From Candidatus Mailhella excrementigallinarum (GTDB lineage: Bacteria; Desulfobacterota; Desulfovibrionia; Desulfovibrionales; Desulfovibrionaceae): a stretch of 42,122 nt of DNA. The position numbers and the translations under genes were made by a program. The stretch is taken from positions 1 to 42,122 of the forward strand of contig CALUUZ010000025.1 in assembly GCA_944324075.1 (NCBI GenBank), read 5' to 3'. The notes below the pieces were generated by a model, which saw nothing but the letters and a program-made list of their open reading frames with translations, made no database searches and was not told the origin of the DNA. How positions within the stretch are numbered: the first letter of the stretch is position 1; every line of letters starts with the position of its first letter. This document shows positions 1-6,489 of the stretch, piece after piece.

Positions 1-411
1 GAAGGATGGGATGAAGGCAAGTGGCTGGAATGTAACGGACAAACCATATCGCAAACAGTTTACCCGGAACTGTTTGCGCTTGTGGGAAGCCGTGTGCCGG
101 AACTGCGCGGCAGAAACGTCAGCTATTCCGGTACAACCACGCCTGGCCAGGTGGCTGCGGACAACAAGGGGTGGTTCAGGGTCATGTGGAATACATGGGG
201 AACAGGGAATAATGATGACTTTGCGTATGTATTTGACCTGAGTACCCCCATAGGGGGAGGAACTCCCTCACACCAGGGGAATAATGTTTATAAATATCAT
301 GATCATAAAAGCGGAGAAAGCGGACATGATGTGACTGTATTATGGTTTCCAGTTGGAGGGACAGGGACTGAGACAATGGAAGTTCGTTACCTTATGCGGG
401 CTTTACCCTGA
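1..411 (+). CDS. C-terminal end of a tail-collar-like adhesin (expressed shufflon cassette 1), partial
   Basis: This frame is open from the left edge, so the gene starts outside the window. The visible part contains a WLECNGQTI stretch, then YPELFALVG and VPELRG, which is the look of phage tail-collar domains, and it ends in VRYLMRALP. Only the first 60 bases belong to the constant part; from 61 on the sequence is exchangeable with the minus-strand cassettes, because the YPELFA codons (61-77) match the repeat at the start of each of them in the same frame. Next to a thin-pilus operon and an Rci-like recombinase, the simplest reading is the variable tip of a PilV-type pilus adhesin. A phage-derived tail fibre is the alternative, since the N-terminus is not visible. 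Confidence 0.7.
   Translation, partial: EGWDEGKWLECNGQTISQTVYPELFALVGSRVPELRGRNVSYSGTTTPGQVAADNKGWFRVMWNTWGTGNNDDFAYVFDLSTPIGGGTPSHQGNNVYKYHDHKSGESGHDVTVLWFPVGGTGTETMEVRYLMRALP
61..77 (+). repeat. Putative shufflon crossover site 1
   Basis: The sequence TACCCGGAACTGTTYGC encodes YPELFA and occurs once on the plus strand here and four times on the minus strand (868-884, 1379-1395, 2133-2149, 2843-2859). Site 1 is therefore inverted relative to the other four. All are in the same reading frame, so inversion between site 1 and any other gives an in-frame fusion. The role as recombination site is inferred; the repeat itself is read directly. Confidence 0.6.
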
Positions 412-465
412 ATAATACTTGTCAGGTTCAGAGCTGGATATTATCAAAAGGGCGCGTTTCAGCGT

Positions 466-493
466 CCCGTATGGTTATTGGTGTCCATGCGGG
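466..493. terminator. Hairpin after cassette 1
   Basis: CCCGTATGG and CCATGCGGG form a 9-bp stem with one G-T pair around a 10-base loop, 55 bases after the cassette 1 stop codon. No clear T-run follows, so it may be only an accessory structure in front of the stronger hairpin at 500-538. Confidence 0.35.
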
Positions 494-499
494 AGTAAA

Positions 500-544
500 G
501 ATTGCCCTCATCTCATTAATAATGAGCTGGGGGCAATCAGCTTT
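500..544. terminator. Terminator between the convergent cassettes 1 and 2
   Basis: GATTGCCC (500-507) pairs with GGGCAATC (531-538), and inside it CTCATT (512-517) pairs with AATGAG (521-526). AGCTTTT follows on the plus side. It lies in the 134-base gap between two convergent coding ends, so it can stop reading of whichever cassette has been switched into the plus orientation. Confidence 0.6.
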
Positions 545-545
545 T

Positions 546-884
546 CTATGCAGCAGCGCGAATCAGATAACGGACAGCACGGTTAATCGGGCGGAACTCG
601 TCAGCGACGTGTTCCGCTCCCCATGCTCCCGCGCCACTGAAAGAAATCTCGGTAAAACCATACTTCCCGTTGGTATCATCACCCCTGCCGCCGACATAAC
701 GCTGGGTAAAACCGCCAGAGGTAGTCGCCGGGCCGCCTGAAGTCAGCAGAAAACTCCCCGAAAATTCCTTCCCGGCATCATGCTGGATGACGCCCAGCGC
801 GGCGGAGCGTCCCCCCGATCCCCGGAGAAACAGTCCCCGCAAATCCGGCACTGTAGCGCCCACAAGGGCGAACAGTTCCGGGTA
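546..884 (-). CDS. Silent C-terminal cassette 2 (no start codon of its own)
   Basis: Exactly 113 codons from the crossover repeat (868-884) to the stop. It begins YPELFALVGATVPDLRG and ends NRAVRYLIRAAA. The middle differs from the other cassettes, while the first ~17 residues and the final VRYLIRA motif are shared. No ribosome-binding site or start codon stands at its beginning. Inversion between this repeat and site 1 at 61 would put it in frame behind the constant part of the adhesin. The open frame continues upstream of the repeat to 1043, but that part lies across the end of cassette 3 and is unlikely to be translated. Confidence 0.6.
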   Translation of the reverse strand, partial: YPELFALVGATVPDLRGLFLRGSGGRSAALGVIQHDAGKEFSGSFLLTSGGPATTSGGFTQRYVGGRGDDTNGKYGFTEISFSGAGAWGAEHVADEFRPINRAVRYLIRAAA

Positions 885-906
885 CGCGCGGATGCCCCCA
901 GAGATG

Positions 907-1395
907 CTACGGCAGTGGCATTTGCCGGGCACGGATAAGATAACGGACATAGAGATGGTCTGGGGCAGTTTCATCATCACCTGTATAGTCTGTCGGATCG
1001 CCCCCGCCAGAGGCAATGGTGCCGTTGACTCGCCCATTATCAAGGCGTCCCGTCACAGAGCTTGATTCTGCCTTGTTTCGCACACTATCAGCAAAAAGAT
1101 AGCCAACATAGGCATTATCTGCGCTTGTGACGACCTTATGAGTACCGTCTTGAATCGGTGAACGGCTGATGCCTGCTTTGGTATCATTAAAACTTTGTCC
1201 CGCCGCAGTACCGCTCAGGGCCGTACTTGCGAGCTGGCCTGAAAAGCTGTGGGTATGGACAGGCTGGGTGTGGTTATGCCTGCCCAGCGTGTTGCCCACC
1301 TTTTGCCCAAGGGTATAGCCGTCCCGAATTCCGCGCAGGAACTGTCCCCGCAGATCGGGTACTTTCGGGCCTATGGCCGCGAACAGTTCCGGGTA
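907..1395 (-). CDS. Silent C-terminal cassette 3 (no start codon of its own)
   Basis: The longest cassette, 163 codons from the repeat at 1379-1395. It begins YPELFAAIGPKVPDLRGQF and includes a histidine-containing stretch (GRHNHTQPVHTHSF) typical of tail-fibre collar regions. It ends LYVRYLIRARQMPLP. The extra RQMPLP tail arises because this cassette runs directly into cassette 2 without an inter-cassette module, so its original stop context seems to have been lost. Like the others it lacks a start and would be expressed only after inversion onto the plus-strand gene. Confidence 0.6.
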   Translation of the reverse strand, partial: YPELFAAIGPKVPDLRGQFLRGIRDGYTLGQKVGNTLGRHNHTQPVHTHSFSGQLASTALSGTAAGQSFNDTKAGISRSPIQDGTHKVVTSADNAYVGYLFADSVRNKAESSSVTGRLDNGRVNGTIASGGGDPTDYTGDDETAPDHLYVRYLIRARQMPLP

Positions 1396-1418
1396 CGCGC
1401 GAATGAGCGCGGAAAGCG

Positions 1419-1447
1419 TTGCTGAGTGCAGGTAAACAGGCTATAAC
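1419..1447 (+). promoter_or_regulatory. Promoter of small-peptide unit A
   Basis: TTGCTG (1419-1424), a 17-base spacer and TATAAC (1442-1447). The same layout (TTGCGG-N17-TATAAC) is kept in module B although the spacer bases differ, which supports its use. Transcription would begin near 1454, at the leader element GCACGGTTGCC. Confidence 0.6.
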
Positions 1448-1521
1448 GCGCCTGCACGGTTGCCTTTCTTTTCATTCAAGCCTGCGTCGGCGCGGCGTAA
1501 GCCCAGAAAGGAAGGCAAGCC

Positions 1522-1593
1522 ATGAAGCGGTTCTTATTCGCTCTGCTTGTCGCTGTGTCCCTGGCGCTGTTGTTGGCCTCCAAGGCCAATTAA
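1522..1593 (+). CDS. 23-aa hydrophobic peptide A (type I toxin-like)
   Basis: ATG-AAG-CG start followed by a run of Phe, Leu, Ala and Val, ending LLLASKAN-stop. A strong Shine-Dalgarno AGGAAGG sits just upstream, but the stretch AGAAAGGAAGGCAAGCC (1505-1521) can pair with GGTTGCCTTTCTTTT (1458-1472) in a stem of about 15 bp with one bulge, hiding it. Charged N-terminus plus one membrane-spanning segment is the look of small type I toxins (Ibs, Hok, Ldr classes) or of a bare signal peptide. Module B has a 24-codon ORF (with stop) of the same length with no indels; most differences keep hydrophobicity. No sequence match to a named family is claimed. Confidence 0.5.
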   Translation: MKRFLFALLVAVSLALLLASKAN

Positions 1594-1601
1594 ACGGCTG
1601 A

Positions 1602-1627
1602 CCCCGGCTTAAGGTGATAAGCCGGGG
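1602..1627 (+). terminator. Strong hairpin after peptide A
   Basis: CCCCGGCTTA (1602-1611) and TAAGCCGGGG (1618-1627) form a perfect 10-bp stem with a 6-base loop, 8 bases after the stop codon. Module B keeps a hairpin at the same place with different bases on both arms. No T-run follows on the plus strand, so it may stabilise the mRNA rather than end it. Confidence 0.55.
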
Positions 1628-1687
1628 CCGAAAGAAAAACCCTTTCTCTGGTAACCGTGCGGGGCGCTGTAACACGCGTCGCGCCAG

Positions 1688-1728
1688 CCCCGGTTCCTGT
1701 TAGCCGCAGGTGTCGGGGTTCCCTTTTT
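1688..1728 (+). terminator. Terminator of small-peptide unit A
   Basis: CCCCG (1688-1692) pairs with CGGGG (1714-1718), with an inner CCTG/CAGG pairing, and TTCCCTTTTT follows. It closes a predicted transcript of about 275 nt from 1454. It also sits between the 3' end of cassette 4 and module A. Confidence 0.5.
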
Positions 1729-1756
1729 AAATAAGCTGTCCCGCTGGAATTGGCAA
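1728..1756 (-). promoter_or_regulatory. Minus-strand promoter-like sequence facing peptide unit A
   Basis: On the minus strand, TTGCCA (1756-1751), 17 bases, then TATTTA (1733-1728). It starts immediately after the stop codon of cassette 4. A transcript would run leftward through the terminator hairpin and be antisense to the 3' half of the peptide mRNA. The same sequence is present in module B. The -35 is good and the -10 only moderate. Confidence 0.35.
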
Positions 1757-1759
1757 GTA

Positions 1760-2149
1760 TTACGGTTGAGCGCGGATCAGATAGCGGACAGCCCGATTCA
1801 CAGGGCGATTTTCTTCGGCTGTAGGAGTTCCCCGCGCACTGTCTATCTCTATGGTGTCGATTCCTAGTGCCCTCCCGTGATCTCCACTTACTCCAACGCC
1901 TCGCGGATCGGGGGTACCATAGATTATTCCAGATGATCCAACGCTTTCATTTACGACATCCAAGTATCCAGTTAAGGGTCGCGCAGCGTCTCCCTGTATG
2001 GCTCCGAGTGGGCCGGATGAGTGGAGAGTAGAGGTTATGCCTACCTGTGTCCCATTATTTTGACTATGGCTCTGAGAGCCATAGCCGCGCAGGAAAAGTC
2101 CCCCCAGATCCGGAACCGTCGCTCCCGTAAGGGCAAACAGTTCCGGGTA
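1760..2149 (-). CDS. Silent C-terminal cassette 4 (no start codon of its own)
   Basis: 130 codons from the repeat at 2133-2149. It begins YPELFALTGATVPDLGGLF and ends NRAVRYLIRAQP. The variable middle is rich in Ser, Thr and Gly and has no relatedness that I can see to the other cassettes. It is flanked on both sides by inter-cassette modules. It lacks a start codon and would need inversion to be expressed. Confidence 0.6.
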   Translation of the reverse strand, partial: YPELFALTGATVPDLGGLFLRGYGSQSHSQNNGTQVGITSTLHSSGPLGAIQGDAARPLTGYLDVVNESVGSSGIIYGTPDPRGVGVSGDHGRALGIDTIEIDSARGTPTAEENRPVNRAVRYLIRAQP

Positions 2150-2172
2150 CGCGCGGATAAGCGCGGAAAGCG

Positions 2173-2201
2173 TTGCGGAGCATGGACAAACAGGCTATAA
2201 C
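2173..2201 (+). promoter_or_regulatory. Promoter of small-peptide unit B
   Basis: TTGCGG (2173-2178), a 17-base spacer and TATAAC (2196-2201); predicted start near 2208 at GCACGGTTGCC. Confidence 0.6.
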
Positions 2202-2275
2202 GCGCCTGCACGGTTGCCTTTCTTTTCGTTCAAGCCTGCGTCGGCGCGGCGTAAGCCCAGAAAGGAAGGCAAGCC

Positions 2276-2347
2276 ATGAAGCGTTTATGCTTGGCTCTGC
2301 TGATCGCTACGGCTACGGTCCTGTTGTTGGCGTCAAACGCCATTTAA
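2276..2347 (+). CDS. 23-aa hydrophobic peptide B (type I toxin-like)
   Basis: Same size and layout as peptide A: MKR start, a Leu/Ala/Ile/Val run, and LLLASNAI at the end. The Shine-Dalgarno AGAAAGGAAGGCAAGCC (2259-2275) is identical to that of unit A and can be hidden by the same leader pairing. Of 23 codons, about ten encode a different residue and four are silent changes, yet the length, start, stop and hydrophobic character are kept; this suggests selection on a membrane peptide. Confidence 0.5.
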   Translation: MKRLCLALLIATATVLLLASNAI

Positions 2348-2353
2348 ACAGGT

Positions 2354-2386
2354 GAACCCGGTCCATGTAAGCGATGGGCCGGGTTC
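2354..2386 (+). terminator. Strong hairpin after peptide B
   Basis: GAACCCGGTCCAT (2354-2366) pairs with ATGGGCCGGGTTC (2374-2386): 13 bp with one T-G pair and a 7-base loop. Compared with module A both arms changed together, so base pairing is conserved rather than sequence. Confidence 0.55.
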
Positions 2387-2445
2387 AAGTAAAACAACCT
2401 TCAACTAGGCAACCGTGCGGGACGCTGTAACATGCGCCGCGCCAG

Positions 2446-2486
2446 CCCCGGTTCCTGTTACCAGCAGGTTCCGGGGTTCCCTTTTT
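2446..2486 (+). terminator. Terminator of small-peptide unit B
   Basis: CCCCGG (2446-2451) pairs with CCGGGG (2471-2476), with inner CCTG/CAGG, followed by TTCCCTTTTT. It ends a predicted transcript of about 280 nt from 2208. Confidence 0.5.
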
Positions 2487-2514
2487 AAATAAGCTGTCCC
2501 GCTGGAATTGGCAA
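2486..2514 (-). promoter_or_regulatory. Minus-strand promoter-like sequence facing peptide unit B
   Basis: TTGCCA (2514-2509), 17 bases, TATTTA (2491-2486), identical in layout to the copy at 1728-1756 and again directly after a cassette stop codon. Confidence 0.35.
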
Positions 2515-2517
2515 GTA

Positions 2518-2859
2518 TTACGGTTGAGCGCGGATCAGAAATCGCACGGTGTAGGCCGCAGGCTGGACAGTCGCACTGCGTCCATACACGGGAGAGCAGC
2601 GGGAAGCGTCCATCATGACAACAGGAGATGAATACCCTCCATGTGACTCCCAATCATGTGATACAAAGGGGCCGTCATAATAAAAAGCTCCTGTAGGAGT
2701 TCCTTCATAAAGTCCCATTTGATCATCAACGCGGGTTACGCGCCCAGCTATGTTGGGCAGGCCAGCCTCCCGGTACTGCCCAGGGGAGCTGCTTCCCCAG
2801 GCAGTACGCTCTTGCAGATTGGGGATGTTCCCGCCCGTGAGGGCAAACAGTTCCGGGTA
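2518..2859 (-). CDS. Silent C-terminal cassette 5 (no start codon of its own)
   Basis: 114 codons from the repeat at 2843-2859. It begins YPELFALTGGNIPNLQE and ends YTVRFLIRAQP. It is the outermost cassette, next to the recombinase gene. Inversion between site 1 and this repeat would flip about 2.8 kb and place this cassette on the adhesin gene. The sequence upstream of its repeat differs from the others and carries no module. Confidence 0.6.
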   Translation of the reverse strand, partial: YPELFALTGGNIPNLQERTAWGSSSPGQYREAGLPNIAGRVTRVDDQMGLYEGTPTGAFYYDGPFVSHDWESHGGYSSPVVMMDASRCSPVYGRSATVQPAAYTVRFLIRAQP

Positions 2860-2922
2860 CGCGGAATGGCACAGAGAAATTTGACAGAACTCAGGAGAAT
2901 GTGAACGAGTCACCAGCAGGCG

Positions 2923-4023
2923 CTATGCGGCCTGCTCAATACTTTGTTTTGATTTCACTTGAGGCGCATTTTGGGGTAATTTAAGAATGTTCGGCATTTT
3001 TTCCACAGCCTGCCGCTTTTGCTGCCGATCAATATGCTGATAGGTACGCAAGAGCATGGCCACGTCATGCCACATAAGCTCTGCAACTGATTTGTAATCG
3101 GCGTGTTCGGCCAGCAGGTTGCTGGCGAAAGCGTGACGCAGGTCATAAGGCCGTATCCGGCGCGTGATTCCGGCCTTTTTGAGAGCGGAGTGCCATGCCC
3201 TGGATATGCTTGTCACTGGCTTTCCTCTGTAATGGATTACATACTCATACCCGCGCGCGGCGTCTTCCCGCTGCCATTTTTTCAATGTCGCCAAAATGTG
3301 AGGCGAGATCGGTATTTCGCGCCGGGCCTCGCGCTTTCTGTTTTTCCTGGCGCATGGCATCCACAGAATGCCTGCCTCCAGATCAATATCAACCCACCGC
3401 AGTTGGAAAAGCTCAGAAGGGCCGATCCTGGCTCCTGTATGCAGACCGAGTGCAATCACTCTCTGCACATGGGGAGCCGCCGCGTCATAGATGGCCTTGG
3501 CCTCGACCCTGGTCGGCGGATCAAGACGCTGCGGCTCCGCTCGGGGCAGACGGAGTTCCTGCAGGGGATTCGTGTGCAGTATGTGGAGAGATACCGCCCA
3601 ATGCAGCGCGGCACGCAGGATACTGAGCCGACGATTGGCCGTGATTCGGGCCACTCCTCGCGCCTGCTGCGCGGCGATGAATGCAAACGCATCATCTGGC
3701 GCAAGACGAGTCGCCTGCCTTTGGCCAAAGGCTCTGACGATATGCGCTGCATGATATCCATTCTGCTTCTGGGTGACGGGATTCCCCTGGGATGCAAGAT
3801 ATTGTTCAATCAGCTCTTTCACCGTAATTTTCTGCCAGTTGACCTGTTCCCGTTTGCGCTTCTTTAAAAGCGCCCGTTCCTTCTCCGCGATCAGTTGCAG
3901 GGATTGTTCAAAAGCCCTGGCTTCCCGCTCGCTGTCAAAGCCCTGAGACAGAACGCTGCCTGTGGTGGAACGCCAGGTGACTACCCATTGCCGATTCTTG
4001 CGGTATCCATAAAATTTGACCAT
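2923..4023 (-). CDS. Tyrosine recombinase, Rci-like shufflon recombinase
   Basis: 366 residues. An N-terminal Arm/SAM-like region with many Lys and Arg precedes a phage-integrase catalytic domain: the first Arg in TGARIGPSEL (about residue 198), PYDLRHAFAS (about 294), the MWHDV His/Trp box and the nucleophile Tyr in RTYQHI (about 327). The usual His before LRH is Tyr. The start follows GGAGGAAGT-ATG. It lies directly beside five inverted and direct repeats with exchangeable cassettes and downstream of a thin-pilus operon, the same association as rci with pilV in IncI plasmids, so shufflon recombination is the best assignment. It could instead be the integrase of the element; no other integrase is visible here. 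Confidence 0.75.
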   Translation of the reverse strand: MVKFYGYRKNRQWVVTWRSTTGSVLSQGFDSEREARAFEQSLQLIAEKERALLKKRKREQVNWQKITVKELIEQYLASQGNPVTQKQNGYHAAHIVRAFGQRQATRLAPDDAFAFIAAQQARGVARITANRRLSILRAALHWAVSLHILHTNPLQELRLPRAEPQRLDPPTRVEAKAIYDAAAPHVQRVIALGLHTGARIGPSELFQLRWVDIDLEAGILWMPCARKNRKREARREIPISPHILATLKKWQREDAARGYEYVIHYRGKPVTSISRAWHSALKKAGITRRIRPYDLRHAFASNLLAEHADYKSVAELMWHDVAMLLRTYQHIDRQQKRQAVEKMPNILKLPQNAPQVKSKQSIEQAA

Positions 4024-4116
4024 ACTTCCTCCATGAGTTGAGAGAAAGTATGCTTAAATATAAATCGAACCAAAAGAATTTATTACCTTTTGAAATTTAT
4101 TCGTCATACAGTTATA

Positions 4117-6489
4117 CTAAAACAGTTTTTTCAGCGCATCCTCAAGCTGCTGTACTGTTATCTTTTTGGGTTGGCGTGATGTGGGGTACACGATATGTGA
4201 TTTTTTTATATTTTTTAGTTGCTCTTCAAGCGCATTTACCTCCTCCCCGCTTGCTCCAAGTTTTTTCTCTATTGAAATAATATCATAATCATGCCTATCT
4301 TCTTCATTATTCATCATGCTTGTTAAATCATTTTGTATATTCTCAAAACTATCCAGCTCTCCATTATTATCGCCAGATGGATCTTCAAATATTCCTATAT
4401 CATCGTCAGGCATAAAATTATGCATTACTGCATTTCCATGCTCTTCAATACGTTTATTTTCTTCATATTCTTTTAATATAATATTATTATCATTTAATTT
4501 TATAAAATTTATAAAAGAGTAAATAGCTTTATCATTGTTCTGGAGATTTATATCTTGACAAACTGAAAATGACTTGCGCAATTTCATGAAATAAACATCT
4601 GTTTGTTCACTTACATAAGGCTTGGCAAGCTTTTCCTGGTTTTCTATAATTTTGATCAACAATTCTCCAACATTTCGTGTTTTTTCCTTTTGAGCGTGAA
4701 TCTGCTCTATATTGGGCGGCATGACAGGCAGTAATTGCGGAATCCTAAGTTGACTTGTCTTATTTATTGGTGGATCGGCATAAAATGCCGCTCCTCTTAC
4801 AATGTTTCCATTAAAAAAAGAATGAAATTCACCTTCTGTCTGTTCTTGAAGGTCTCTGAGATGAATTCTGGATTCCAATTCCGCTTTTGCACTTTTATTA
4901 TCAAGATAAGCTCCGGACATGTTTTCAGTTTCATATTCATAACCCTGAGTTTTCATTGTAAGCATTTCACCTGCCAATGCCTTGAAAAGCTCCCAGGTTC
5001 CCTTGGCATCTTCAAGCTTCAGACAAATTTTTATCTTTGTATTTGCCGCAATCTGCTGCGCTCCCTTTTTATCCGACTCTTCTATTCCCGCCCAATCCTG
5101 ACTTGCCACTATTGCCGCAATCCCCAATCCCCGTCCTTGAGTAAGAACTTCCGCAAAACCAGGAGTAGGAATTGCCGCATATTCATCAGTAATAGTCAGA
5201 AACGGAATTGGCGCATCTGTAGGTAATGAAAATAAAACATCTTCCGCTGTTCCCTGTATTTTATTTCCTAATCCTACAGCCGTGGCATTGCGGATTGAAC
5301 TAAGCGTAATTTTGCCAAGAGATTCAAGCTCTGGTGGAGACTTTTCCAATGAAGGAAGGATTACACAAAGTATTCTTCTCTGCATGATCACATCATGCAT
5401 GTCAATTTCACCTATCTGATGACCAAATATATACCCATAAGTGTATCCCAGCTGAATCAGAAATTGCCCAAAGTATGCTCTGGCATATCCAAACTGCTCT
5501 GACAGGCTTTTGCTATTTTTTATCTGATCTTCTATACTCGCCTCCTCTCTCCACCCTACTGTCCGTAATGCTGTTTTAACCTGATGCGCCGAAGCTGCGG
5601 ACAATCGAAAATCGCGGGCAAGAGAGTCTGCCTGTGTCAGATTTAAATGTTCATTAATGATTTGTGTTGAAAGTTTTATATATCCCTTGTCTCGCAAATC
5701 TACTAATCCATATATAATTCCGGATATAACAACTTGCGCATTCTGAGCAAAAATAGCGTTTCCACCTTCTGATTTTGGAATAAGTGACACAATTAATTGC
5801 ACTATCGCATCAGCAGGAGCAAATGCAAAAGGATTTTGCGAATTGGACATCCGCTTCGGCCCATGCTGGGCAACACTTTTACCCCCCGTATTATAGTTCA
5901 TAATCCGAAAATCATCGTCACGCCCTAACATGCGGCACATTGTGTAAATTTGAAATGGCAGCTTCGGAGCACCTTTAGGATCAACATATGAAAAACCGGA
6001 TCCCATGGCGAGAGCATTAAATGCCATGGATACCAGAAACTCGGTCTTGCCGGATCCGGTAGTCCCGAAAACCAGCATATGTGTAAGCATATCCTTGGCC
6101 TTCAGCCAAAGCTGCTTCCGTGTTCCGTGTTCCCTGCCAAGAAAAAAAATACCCGAAGCCATTGCATTCCCGGATTCTCGTCCCGGCTTGGGATCATTCG
6201 GATCTTCACATCCAGCGGTTTTGGGTAATCTGAAAGGCAATGCTTCCGTCGGGTAGACTCGCATCCTGCGTCTATATACTCCCCATCCCAGAAAGGCACA
6301 GGGAACAGTCAGCAATGGCTGCACGAATGGCATGACAGCCAGAACAAGCAGACAAAGCAAAGCAGTATCACGTTCCCCCAGAGCGTCCCAAAGCTGACTT
6401 CCCAGTCCCCGCGTATCGCGTAACAAACGCTTGCGCTTGACTTCCTCCTCTGACCTGGTTCCCCGGATTTCAATACTCATTTTCTTCAT
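4117..6489 (-). CDS. Type IVB coupling protein (DotL/IcmO, TrbC of IncI)
   Basis: 790 residues. Two membrane segments lie near residues 40-70, followed by FGTTGSGKTEF (Walker A, about residue 143), VDPKGAPK and a long ATPase core including ITDEYAAIPTPGFAEVL and SQDWAGIE. The C-terminal 200 residues are polar and acidic, as expected for the adaptor-binding tail of DotL. Length and layout match TrbC of R64-type plasmids. It brings the relaxosome or protein substrates to the type IVB channel at the inner membrane. It starts with a 4-base overlap (ATGA) with the upstream transglycosylase gene, so it is translationally coupled. It is the last gene of the operon; the recombinase begins 93 bases further on. 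Confidence 0.8.
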   Translation of the reverse strand: MKKMSIEIRGTRSEEEVKRKRLLRDTRGLGSQLWDALGERDTALLCLLVLAVMPFVQPLLTVPCAFLGWGVYRRRMRVYPTEALPFRLPKTAGCEDPNDPKPGRESGNAMASGIFFLGREHGTRKQLWLKAKDMLTHMLVFGTTGSGKTEFLVSMAFNALAMGSGFSYVDPKGAPKLPFQIYTMCRMLGRDDDFRIMNYNTGGKSVAQHGPKRMSNSQNPFAFAPADAIVQLIVSLIPKSEGGNAIFAQNAQVVISGIIYGLVDLRDKGYIKLSTQIINEHLNLTQADSLARDFRLSAASAHQVKTALRTVGWREEASIEDQIKNSKSLSEQFGYARAYFGQFLIQLGYTYGYIFGHQIGEIDMHDVIMQRRILCVILPSLEKSPPELESLGKITLSSIRNATAVGLGNKIQGTAEDVLFSLPTDAPIPFLTITDEYAAIPTPGFAEVLTQGRGLGIAAIVASQDWAGIEESDKKGAQQIAANTKIKICLKLEDAKGTWELFKALAGEMLTMKTQGYEYETENMSGAYLDNKSAKAELESRIHLRDLQEQTEGEFHSFFNGNIVRGAAFYADPPINKTSQLRIPQLLPVMPPNIEQIHAQKEKTRNVGELLIKIIENQEKLAKPYVSEQTDVYFMKLRKSFSVCQDINLQNNDKAIYSFINFIKLNDNNIILKEYEENKRIEEHGNAVMHNFMPDDDIGIFEDPSGDNNGELDSFENIQNDLTSMMNNEEDRHDYDIISIEKKLGASGEEVNALEEQLKNIKKSHIVYPTSRQPKKITVQQLEDALKKLF

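Larger units (their letters stand above)
1396..1759. repeat. Inter-cassette module A
   Basis: About 360 bp that recur, with substitutions and small length differences, at 2150-2517. On the plus strand it holds in order: a promoter, a leader able to hide the ribosome-binding site, a 23-codon hydrophobic peptide ORF, a strong hairpin, a segment complementary to the leader, and a terminator. A minus-strand promoter-like sequence lies at its right end. The parts are listed separately. Confidence 0.7.
2150..2517. repeat. Inter-cassette module B
   Basis: Second copy of the module at 1396-1759, with the same order of promoter, leader, peptide ORF, hairpin, leader-complementary segment and terminator. 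Differences concentrate in the peptide codons and in the hairpin arms, where they are compensatory, and the structured and promoter parts are conserved. Confidence 0.7.

Noticed and set aside
546-1043. Cassette 2 read as a complete 165-aa gene from an ATG at 1043
   Set aside because: The first ~53 codons lie over the 3' end of cassette 3 in another frame and no ribosome-binding site is present; the part from 884 is the real cassette.
1472-1675. 67-aa minus-strand frame in module A
   Set aside because: It overlaps the peptide unit and is not kept as an equivalent frame in module B.
3103-3867. 254-aa plus-strand open frame inside the recombinase gene
   Set aside because: No family features; the minus strand carries the integrase catalytic motifs.
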